Positions 1-6,074 of a stretch of 8,617 nucleotides of DNA are shown here, piece after piece. Source of the DNA: an uncultured Lachnospiraceae bacterium (lineage in GTDB: Bacteria; Bacillota; Clostridia; Lachnospirales; Lachnospiraceae); the NCBI GenBank assembly GCA_905201915.1, contig CAJKQE010000093.1:1-8617 (forward strand). Reading direction: 5' to 3'. The first letter of the stretch is position 1. Each line of letters begins with the position of its first letter. The notes under the pieces are model-generated. The model saw only the letters and a program-made list of their open reading frames with translations. It did no database searches and was not told the DNA's origin. A program made the position numbers and the translations under genes.

Positions 1-600
1 AACAAATTCTTGAAAAAATATATTTGTCTGATTTTCTTAGCATATTTTACGCCAACCGCTTATAACTTATTTATACCACAGCGGTTACAGTTTCCGACAG
101 ATTCATTTACAAACCACACAACCTTTGAATTGATGTTATCATCACTCAATATAGTACATCCGATGTGGCAAAATCTACGTCACAAAATATATAATGCTAA
201 GTACTGTTTTTTGTCTGCTCGCATGGTCTCTTTCTTATAGTAAATATCGCCAATGTATTCCTGAAAACTATTTGCTCCCTCAGAATGATTAGACACACAT
301 GCTTTGTATTATATAAAATCTACTACGTCCATCAATTTTCACATTACTTTATATATTGAAAGATGGTGTCTGTACTACAAATTCTAGCAGTTTTTCCTAC
401 TATGCCGGTGTCAGAGCTTCTTTCTTCTTTACAGAAGTCCAATACTCCCTAAATGTATCTATTATCATATTTTTATGAAAATTTCATTCTATACTACGAT
501 ATTCAATGTAAGTTTCAATAACACATACATAATCTCATGGCAGTTCCATATTTTATCTCATAGTCCACAGAATATACTTTATCAGTAAATGTATCCATTG
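1..600 (-). pseudogene. Decayed protein-coding remnant of unknown function, running off the left edge
   Basis: No intact gene is visible here, but the minus strand reads as protein-like sequence broken by stops. From an ATG at 468 one frame gives a stretch beginning MIIDTFREYW and ending ALTPA. Two adjacent TAG stops follow (402-397), then EKLLEFVVQTPSFNI, a TAA (351-349), and then KIDGRSRFYIIQSM. At a TGTGTG run (about 294-299) the sense moves to another frame, which reads CVSNHSEGANSFQEYIG onward to a TGA at 182-180. The same frame continues past that stop through two CxxC-like pairs (about 135-80) to a TAA and on to the window edge. An upstream fragment at 598-515 begins MDTFTDKVYS. Only four or five stops interrupt this path in AT-rich DNA, and the frame switch falls in a dinucleotide repeat, as expected of slippage. 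I do not recognise the family. The region could instead be ordinary intergenic DNA with chance open frames. Confidence 0.4.
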
Positions 601-640
601 TTACTATCGTTATCATTTCACTTATCATTTCATTCCCATC

Positions 641-1492
641 TCATGCTTTATCAGCACTTCCACAGATTTTTATCTTGGACATTACATACTGTTTTACTTC
701 TTCCCTTCCTGCACTATTATATTTCTTAGGGTCAAAAATATCTGGATTTTTTTCCATACATCCTTTTATCCCTTTGGTAAATGCCATTCTAAGACCTGTG
801 GCATAATTTACTTTGCAGATCCCTCTGCGTACACAGTCTTTTACTATCTCATCCGGTACCCCAGAGGTTCCATGAAGTACTAACGGAATAGATACAACCT
901 CACATATCTCACTGAGCCGTTCTACATCCAGTTGCGGAATTCCTTTATATACACCATGTGCTGTACCAATAGCAACTGCTAGAGAATCCACGCCTGTAGC
1001 ATTAACAAATTCAACAGCTTCAGCTGGAACTGTATATGGATTTCCCTCTCCTCCTTCCAGATTATCTTCTTTACCGCCAACTTTTCCAAGCTCTGCTTCT
1101 ACAGGAATTCCTGATGCATGGCATACATCCACTACAGATTTCGTCAGTCTGATATTTTCATCAAAAATTTCATGAGAACCATCAATCATAATAGAGCTAT
1201 ATCCTACACGATACGCTTTCATAGCCAGTTCAAAGCTATTACCATGATCCAGATGCATTACAACCGGAACCTTTGCTTTCTGTGCTGCTATTTTTACATT
1301 TGCATAAAAATAATCCGCATCTGCGTATTTCAGCGTGGAAGGTGTTGTCTGCATAATAACCGGCGCATTCAACTCCTCCGCAGCCGCAACCACTGCCTGA
1401 ATCATCTCCATATTCTCTACATTAAACGCACCAACTGCATAGTGACTTTTCTGGGCCTTTAATAGCAATTCTTTTGTTGTAACTAATGGCAT
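641..1492 (-). CDS. Class II ketose-bisphosphate aldolase (GatY/KbaY/FbaA family)
   Basis: This 283-residue zinc-dependent TIM-barrel aldolase would cleave a ketose 1,6-bisphosphate (fructose or tagatose type) into dihydroxyacetone phosphate and glyceraldehyde 3-phosphate in the cytoplasm. The family landmarks are in order: VMHLDHG with catalytic Asp82 and metal-ligand His83, EAELG (132-136), GTAHG with His179, LHGTSG with His207, and KVNYATGL (227-234) in the phosphate/substrate loop. The length and the ICGSA ending match GatY/KbaY-type proteins better than the longer E. coli FbaA. The start has a GGAGG motif about 10 bases upstream. It is the last gene of the operon, 158 bases after the binding-protein gene and beyond a large hairpin, so its expression may be partly uncoupled. 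Oddities: Gly233 stands where these enzymes usually have an acidic residue, and the C-terminal loop reads KKYNSAG (256-262) where relatives usually have Leu and Pro. The family call is firm; the substrate is not. Confidence 0.93.
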   Translation of the reverse strand: MPLVTTKELLLKAQKSHYAVGAFNVENMEMIQAVVAAAEELNAPVIMQTTPSTLKYADADYFYANVKIAAQKAKVPVVMHLDHGNSFELAMKAYRVGYSSIMIDGSHEIFDENIRLTKSVVDVCHASGIPVEAELGKVGGKEDNLEGGEGNPYTVPAEAVEFVNATGVDSLAVAIGTAHGVYKGIPQLDVERLSEICEVVSIPLVLHGTSGVPDEIVKDCVRRGICKVNYATGLRMAFTKGIKGCMEKNPDIFDPKKYNSAGREEVKQYVMSKIKICGSADKA

Positions 1493-1561
1493 ATGATTAT
1501 TTCCTCCCTACAGTTCATTCTGCCAAACAGATATCTTTAATCCTGGTTGATAATTGATTAA

Positions 1562-1633
1562 AAATAGAGCTTTCACTTTGAAAAATGGCAAATTGAAATA
1601 AATTAGCCGCGATTTTTGGTGAAAGCTCTATTT
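1562..1633 (-). terminator. Large intergenic hairpin between binding-protein and aldolase genes (partial terminator or mRNA stabiliser)
   Basis: A perfect 15-bp inverted repeat (1562-1576 with 1619-1633) encloses 42 bases. Further pairs form inside it: 1581-1586 with 1612-1617, and 1587-1589 with 1606-1608, leaving a 16-base loop. In minus-strand RNA the stem ends in UAUUUUU, though three of those U residues lie in the stem. This looks like a leaky intrinsic terminator, or a 3' stabiliser for the transporter mRNA, placed just after the binding-protein gene. Such placement would let the binding protein accumulate while reducing transcription into the aldolase gene. No convincing separate promoter is visible between the hairpin and the aldolase start. 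Confidence 0.7.
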
Positions 1634-1650
1634 GTTCACATAGTTTTACA

Positions 1651-2622
1651 TTATTTTAGATAATCATCAACATTATCAGCAGTAATTAACTGGAACGGAA
1701 CATTATATCTTGATTCTACTTTCTCGCCAACACCAACTTTTACTGCAACATCAATTACTGCACTTGCCTGACCTTCAGCATCCTGAAGTACACTTGCCGA
1801 AAGCCTTCCATCCTTCACAGCTTGAAGGGCATCGCTGATTCCATCTACACCAATGATAACAAGATCTTTGCCCTCTGCTTCTGCAGCCTGTAATGCTCCC
1901 ATGGACATGTCATCATTTTCACAGATAACTGCTTTCAGATCTGGATATTTTCCAATCCAGTCTTCAGTAGTAGACATTGCTTTATCACGCTGCCAATTTG
2001 CAGATAATGTGCCAACGCACTCATATTTGTCATCTTTTAATATGGTATCCTCTAGTCCCTGGTATCGAAGCAATTGTGCACTCTGACCCATTTCGCCTTC
2101 AAGAATGGCATACTGACCACCATCTCCCAGTTGTTCCATTACATAATTCCCCATCATTTCTCCTGCTTCAGAATCATTGGAGCCTACATAAGATACATAG
2201 TCAGTACTTGTTGTCTCTGTATTAACTTCTACCACTGGAATATTAGCATCTGCTGCTAAGTTAAGTACCTGTGCAGAACCATCTGCATCCTGTGGATTCA
2301 AAATAATTACGTCTACCTGTTTCGCAATAATATCCTCTGCCTGAGAAATCTGCTTTGCAATATCTGCCTGTCCATCCATCAGGTATAATTCTGCATTCGG
2401 ATAATTTTTTTCTGCATAATCCTGAATTGCAGTACCTAATTTATTGGAATATGCATCAGACATTGTTTTCATAAGAACTCCGATTTTTATATTGGAATCT
2501 TCTGCTGCTTTTTCAATTGTAGATGGGTCTGCTCCAGTATTCTCTTCTGCGTTCACTGCCCCTGCCATAGATACACTCATACATACCGCTGTCAAAATTG
2601 CCATTACCTTTCTTGATCTCAT
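1651..2622 (-). CDS. Sugar ABC transporter substrate-binding protein (RbsB-like, Peripla_BP_4)
   Basis: This 323-residue extracytoplasmic sugar-binding protein would deliver its ligand to the neighbouring permease/ATPase pair. The N-terminus is a signal peptide: basic MRSRK, a hydrophobic core (6-23) and a signal-peptidase-I-like VNA site before Glu26. The mature part has the type I periplasmic-binding fold of ribose/galactose binders: NIKIGVLMKTM near 44-54, DVIILNPQDADG (104-115), YVGSND (145-150), an Arg at 186 before the second lobe, ICENDDMSMGA (233-243), GVDGISDAL (258-266) and SVLQDAEGQ (277-285). These positions correspond roughly to the ribose-binding protein ligand residues (Arg141, Asn190, Asp215, Gln235). 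The start has GAGGG six bases upstream and lies 24 bases after the permease stop. There is no lipobox cysteine, which is unusual for a Gram-positive sugar-binding protein. The ligand is inferred from context to be a free ketose or related monosaccharide. Confidence 0.95.
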   Translation of the reverse strand: MRSRKVMAILTAVCMSVSMAGAVNAEENTGADPSTIEKAAEDSNIKIGVLMKTMSDAYSNKLGTAIQDYAEKNYPNAELYLMDGQADIAKQISQAEDIIAKQVDVIILNPQDADGSAQVLNLAADANIPVVEVNTETTSTDYVSYVGSNDSEAGEMMGNYVMEQLGDGGQYAILEGEMGQSAQLLRYQGLEDTILKDDKYECVGTLSANWQRDKAMSTTEDWIGKYPDLKAVICENDDMSMGALQAAEAEGKDLVIIGVDGISDALQAVKDGRLSASVLQDAEGQASAVIDVAVKVGVGEKVESRYNVPFQLITADNVDDYLK

Positions 2623-2646
2623 TGTTTTCCCTCTCTTTCTTTCATT

Positions 2647-3582
2647 TTATTTATTTTGTTTTTTTGATACAATATCAAAACATACTGCACCCAAAATAAT
2701 AATTCCTTTAATTATCTGCTGATAATAGGAAGATACATTTAAAAGATTTAAACTGTTATTTAAGGTTCCAATAATCAAAATGCCTACCAAAGTCCCTGGT
2801 ATTGTTCCAATTCCACCAGTCATACTTGTTCCGCCGATTACGGCTGCCGCAATTGCATCTGTTTCAAATCCAGTTCCAACTGCAGGCTGACCAGAATTTG
2901 TTCTTGAAGCCAAAACAATACCTGCAATACCAGAAAGAACGCCTGCCAGAATGTATACTTTCATAAGTATTTTTTTTGTGTTTACACCAGATGCATTTGC
3001 CGCTTTTATATTGCCGCCTGTTGCATAAATATAGCGTCCAAATTTCATTTTCGAAAGCACAACATGGCAAATCAGTACAATTACCAAGAAAATAATAATT
3101 GGAGCCATACCCTGACCTATAATTCTGAACTTTGGAGAATTTAATGTGTATGGCTTTCCATCTGAATAAACATAAGCAAATCCTCTTGCAATTGTCATTC
3201 CTGCCAAAGTTGCTACAAATGCAGGGACTTCCATATATGCTACAAAAAAACCATTCATTGCCCCAAACAGACCACAAACTATGATTCCTGCAAGTACAGC
3301 CGTGATTACCTGCTCTGGATGTAAAACCAATATGCTTCCGCTAATAACACCAGCAACGGCAACCAGTGAACCCACTGTCAAGTCAATACCACCTGTCATG
3401 ATAACAAATGTCATTCCAATAGCCAGTATTCCATTTACCGCAACCTGCCGAAGAATATTAATTGCATTAGATACAGTTCTAAATGTTGGAGATATAGCTA
3501 GCATAATTATCCACATAATGACTAGGACCATTGATATTCCGTATTTTCTTACAAATTCTGCATCAAAAACTTTACGTTTCAT
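2647..3582 (-). CDS. Sugar ABC transporter permease (RbsC-like, BPD_transp_2)
   Basis: This 311-residue polytopic inner-membrane protein forms the translocation channel of the importer, presumably as a dimer. After a short cytoplasmic N-terminus come hydrophobic segments from about residue 15 onward, alternating with short loops, in the eight-to-ten-helix pattern of the ribose permease family. Family landmarks visible are TGGIDLTVGSLVAV (63-76), ATGGNIKAANASGVN (187-201) and, in the ATPase-coupling region, AAAVIGGTSMTGGIGTIPG (245-263) followed by GTLNNSLNLL (272-281). The length is typical. The start has a perfect AGGAGGT four bases upstream, and this Shine-Dalgarno sequence overlaps the TAG stop of the ATPase gene, so the two are probably translationally coupled. 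Specificity cannot be read from the permease alone. Confidence 0.95.
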   Translation of the reverse strand: MKRKVFDAEFVRKYGISMVLVIMWIIMLAISPTFRTVSNAINILRQVAVNGILAIGMTFVIMTGGIDLTVGSLVAVAGVISGSILVLHPEQVITAVLAGIIVCGLFGAMNGFFVAYMEVPAFVATLAGMTIARGFAYVYSDGKPYTLNSPKFRIIGQGMAPIIIFLVIVLICHVVLSKMKFGRYIYATGGNIKAANASGVNTKKILMKVYILAGVLSGIAGIVLASRTNSGQPAVGTGFETDAIAAAVIGGTSMTGGIGTIPGTLVGILIIGTLNNSLNLLNVSSYYQQIIKGIIILGAVCFDIVSKKQNK

Positions 3583-3586
3583 ATTT

Positions 3587-3593
3587 ACCTCCT
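3587..3593 (-). promoter_or_regulatory. Ribosome binding site of the permease gene, overlapping the ATPase stop codon
   Basis: The minus strand reads AGGAGGT four bases before the ATG at 3582. Its first bases are the AG of the TAG stop codon of the ATPase gene (3594-3592). This arrangement favours handover of terminating ribosomes to the permease start. Confidence 0.85.
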
Positions 3594-5094
3594 ACACGTC
3601 CTGCAATGCACTACTAAGCAACTTATTTTGTGTAATAGCCCCTGAATCAATTTCATCTTTCGTATAAGTTCCAGTAATCCTTCCTTTTGACACTACCATA
3701 ATCCTGTCACTCATCCCCATTACTTCAGGAAGTTCTGATGAAATCATGATAATCGCAATACCTTTTTTCGCTAATTCTATCATCATTTTATAGATTTCAA
3801 ATTTTGCACCTACATCAATTCCTCTTGTGGGCTCATCTAATATCAGTAATTTAGGTTCTGATTGAAGCCATTTTGCTATGACTGCTTTCTGCTGATTTCC
3901 GCCAGATAAAGTACCTACAGTAACATTAATAGTTGAACATTTAATTCCCAATGACTTTTTGTAATCCTCTACTGCATTTTTTTCTTTTACAGAATTAATA
4001 AACAAGTTTTTATATAGTTTAGACAGATTAGGAAGAGATATATTTTCTTTTATAGATCTGCATAGTACTAATCCATATATTTTTCTGTCTTCACTTACCA
4101 GTGCAATCTTATTTTTTATAGCATCTTGAGGTGATTTTACTTTTATTTCCTGTTTATCCATAAAAATCTGTCCACTATCTAATTTGTCCAGTCCGAAAAT
4201 AGCATTCATAATTTCACTTCGTCCGGCACCTACCAGTCCTGAAAATCCAAGGATTTCTCCTGCATGAACTTGAAAACTAATATTATCAAAAACCCCATTT
4301 CTACAGAGGTTCTTAGCTTCAAATACAACATCACCCATACAGATTTTCTCTTTCGGATAAATCTGATCCAAACTTCTCCCTACCATCATCTCTACCAATT
4401 CATCCTGCGCGACACCTTTTGCATCAACAGTCTTAATATACTCGCCATCTCGAAGAACTGTGATTCTATCCGCCAGCTTCAGGATTTCTTCCAGACGATG
4501 TGAAATATAAATAATGGAAACCCCTTTATTTGTCAAATCTTTTATTATCTTAAAAAGTTTAAAAGATTCTTCATCTGATAAAGAAGATGTAGGCTCATCC
4601 ATAATAATAATATCAGCATTCTTTCTTACTGCTTTAATAATTTCAAGCATCTGAATCTGTGCTATACTTAAACTACCTACTTTTAACTTGGGATCAAAAT
4701 TCATTCCATATTCCTGAAGGATGCTTTTTGTCTGTTCAATCATTTCACGATCATTCAAGAATTTCCCCTTCATAATTTCCTGTCCCAAAAATATATTATC
4801 TGCAATCGTCATATCAGGAAGAGGGGCCAATTCCTGATGTATCATTGATATACCTTCTTTCTGTGAATCAGCAATTGATTTCGGTTTTATCTGTTTTCCA
4901 TTATGAAACATTTCGCCTTCATCAGGAGTATACTCTCCTGTTATCATCTTCATTAAAGTTGATTTTCCAGCACCATTTTCTCCTACCAAAGCATGAACTT
5001 CACCCGATGCAACCTGAAAACTTACCCCTTTAATTGCATATACTCCAGGAAAACGTTTATGTAAATTTCGCACGTCCAAGCGATAATTTTCCAT
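3592..5094 (-). CDS. Sugar ABC transporter ATP-binding protein, two nucleotide-binding domains (RbsA/MglA-like)
   Basis: This 500-residue cytoplasmic ATPase energises import; both nucleotide-binding domains are in one chain, as in RbsA and MglA. Domain 1 has Walker A GENGAGKST (38-46), Q-loop Gln87, a variant signature LSIAQIQ (142-148), Walker B IIIMDEPTSSLS (162-173) and switch His199. Domain 2 has the degenerate Walker A GLVGAGRSE (286-294), with Arg replacing the catalytic-site Lys as is normal for this family. It also has a canonical LSGGNQQK signature (396-403), Walker B LLILDEPTRGIDVGAK (416-431) and Ser in place of the switch His (ISSE, 451-454). The start at 5094 was chosen over an in-frame ATG at 5115 because AGGAGG lies six bases upstream and the 5115 start would overlap the kinase gene. 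The kinase gene ends ten bases upstream and the permease follows nine bases downstream. Confidence 0.96.
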   Translation of the reverse strand: MENYRLDVRNLHKRFPGVYAIKGVSFQVASGEVHALVGENGAGKSTLMKMITGEYTPDEGEMFHNGKQIKPKSIADSQKEGISMIHQELAPLPDMTIADNIFLGQEIMKGKFLNDREMIEQTKSILQEYGMNFDPKLKVGSLSIAQIQMLEIIKAVRKNADIIIMDEPTSSLSDEESFKLFKIIKDLTNKGVSIIYISHRLEEILKLADRITVLRDGEYIKTVDAKGVAQDELVEMMVGRSLDQIYPKEKICMGDVVFEAKNLCRNGVFDNISFQVHAGEILGFSGLVGAGRSEIMNAIFGLDKLDSGQIFMDKQEIKVKSPQDAIKNKIALVSEDRKIYGLVLCRSIKENISLPNLSKLYKNLFINSVKEKNAVEDYKKSLGIKCSTINVTVGTLSGGNQQKAVIAKWLQSEPKLLILDEPTRGIDVGAKFEIYKMMIELAKKGIAIIMISSELPEVMGMSDRIMVVSKGRITGTYTKDEIDSGAITQNKLLSSALQDV

Positions 5095-5100
5095 GCTGTC

Positions 5101-5106
5101 CCTCCT
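5101..5106 (-). promoter_or_regulatory. Ribosome binding site that sets the ATPase start at 5094
   Basis: AGGAGG on the minus strand lies six bases before the ATG at 5094 and overlaps the TAG stop codon of the kinase gene (5107-5105). It supports the 500-residue ATPase rather than the seven-residue-longer version, and suggests translational coupling to the kinase. Confidence 0.85.
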
Positions 5107-6058
5107 ATTTCTCATGCAACCTGATCATTTCTTCAATAGTATCTTTAGAAATATTTCCTTCCATCGGTCCAAATACAGCTGCATTCAATGCACCAGCTGC
5201 TGCCCCCATCTGAGCCGCTTCTTTTACACTTTTTCTTTCTACAAGCCCACAGATAAATGCAGCATCATAACTATCTCCAGCTCCCGTTGCATCTATCTGT
5301 GTTACCGGATATACTCCAACTTTTTCCAGAAGTCCATCCGGACCGTAAATTTTTGAACCCTGTGAACCATTTTTCAGAACTAAAAGTTCCATATTTTTAT
5401 TGTCATCAAATGCTTTTTTAATCGCTTTTTCCAGATTATCTTCTCCAGCAATCATTTTCAACTCAGATACTCCTGGCATAAAAATATTTGATTCTCTATA
5501 AACCTGTTTCACTACTTCCATCACATTTGTATCTTTCAACATTTCCAATCTGATATTCGGATCAAAGCTTACCTTTGCCCCCCTTTCTTTCAACATATAC
5601 ATAGTTTTTACAATTTCTTTTCTGAATTCTACAGATGCCATTAAGGAACATCCCATCACATGAAAATATTTTGTATCATTAAAATCCTCTGTTTCTTCCG
5701 GTGCCTTAGCTGCCACAGCCGGTGTATGATCAATATGGAAAATAAATTTTCTGTTGCCATTTTTGAAATATGTCACAAATGCCGCTCCTGTAGATGCCTC
5801 ATTGCTTACTAAAACTCTGCTGCAGTCCACTCCAACCTCATTCAGACGATCCATTATATTTTTTCCAAAATCATCATTTCCTACTCCAGAAATGATTGCT
5901 GCGCTGTGTCCAAGTCTAGCTACCGTACTGATAAAAATCCCCGGCGCTCCACTTGGAAATGGACCTCTAAAATATTTTCCGGTTTCATATAACTGTACAT
6001 CTTCCTCTACACGCATAATCTCTACGAGCAGCTCTCCCATAATTACTATCTCAGCCAT
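5105..6058 (-). CDS. PfkB/ribokinase-family carbohydrate kinase, possibly a ketohexose (fructose or tagatose) kinase
   Basis: This 317-residue cytoplasmic kinase would transfer phosphate from ATP to the imported or epimerised sugar. The N-terminal PfkB signature is PSGAPGIFISTVARLG (35-50) followed by GVGNDDFG (58-65). The central FDPNIR (165-170) is shared with 2-keto-sugar kinases, PGVSEL (195-200) matches the PNxxE region, and the C-terminal signature DATGAGDSYDAAF (256-268) contains the anion hole GAGD with catalytic base Asp262. The SGAP-x-IFI pattern near the N-terminus recalls, from memory, proteobacterial kinases annotated as tagatose kinases, whereas typical fructokinases read GGAPANVA. 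The start at 6058 was preferred to an ATG at 6085 because AGAGGA lies seven bases upstream and the longer form would overlap the epimerase gene. The substrate and the phosphorylated carbon (C-6 or C-1) cannot be decided from sequence alone. Confidence 0.93.
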   Translation of the reverse strand: MAEIVIMGELLVEIMRVEEDVQLYETGKYFRGPFPSGAPGIFISTVARLGHSAAIISGVGNDDFGKNIMDRLNEVGVDCSRVLVSNEASTGAAFVTYFKNGNRKFIFHIDHTPAVAAKAPEETEDFNDTKYFHVMGCSLMASVEFRKEIVKTMYMLKERGAKVSFDPNIRLEMLKDTNVMEVVKQVYRESNIFMPGVSELKMIAGEDNLEKAIKKAFDDNKNMELLVLKNGSQGSKIYGPDGLLEKVGVYPVTQIDATGAGDSYDAAFICGLVERKSVKEAAQMGAAAGALNAAVFGPMEGNISKDTIEEMIRLHEK

Positions 6059-6065
6059 AATCTTT

Positions 6066-6071
6066 TCCTCT
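6066..6071 (-). promoter_or_regulatory. Ribosome binding site that sets the kinase start at 6058
   Basis: AGAGGA on the minus strand lies seven bases before the ATG at 6058 and falls in the 16-base gap after the epimerase stop. It argues against the longer reading from 6085, which would add nine residues overlapping the epimerase coding end. Confidence 0.75.
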
Positions 6072-6074
6072 TTA

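Noticed and set aside
10..240. Plus-strand open frame of 76 codons with a hydrophobic N-terminus
   Set aside because: It begins with TTG, has no visible ribosome binding site, and lies antisense to protein-like minus-strand sequence. It shows no recognisable domain.
586..632. Short direct repeats (TTATCATTTCA at 610-620 and 622-632; TAAATGTATC-N-ATT at 586-599 and 450-463)
   Set aside because: There are only two copies of each in AT-rich DNA, with no array structure or associated gene. This is not evidence of CRISPR or a mobile element.
1118..1462. 114-codon plus-strand open frame inside the aldolase gene
   Set aside because: It is antisense to a clearly conserved enzyme and has no domain or ribosome binding site. 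The other long antisense frames inside the operon genes were discarded for the same reason.
2581..2583. Cys14 of the binding protein as a lipobox cysteine
   Set aside because: It is preceded by Leu-Thr-Ala-Val, with Val rather than Gly or Ala at the last position, and lies too early within the hydrophobic core. VNA before Glu26 is a better cleavage site.
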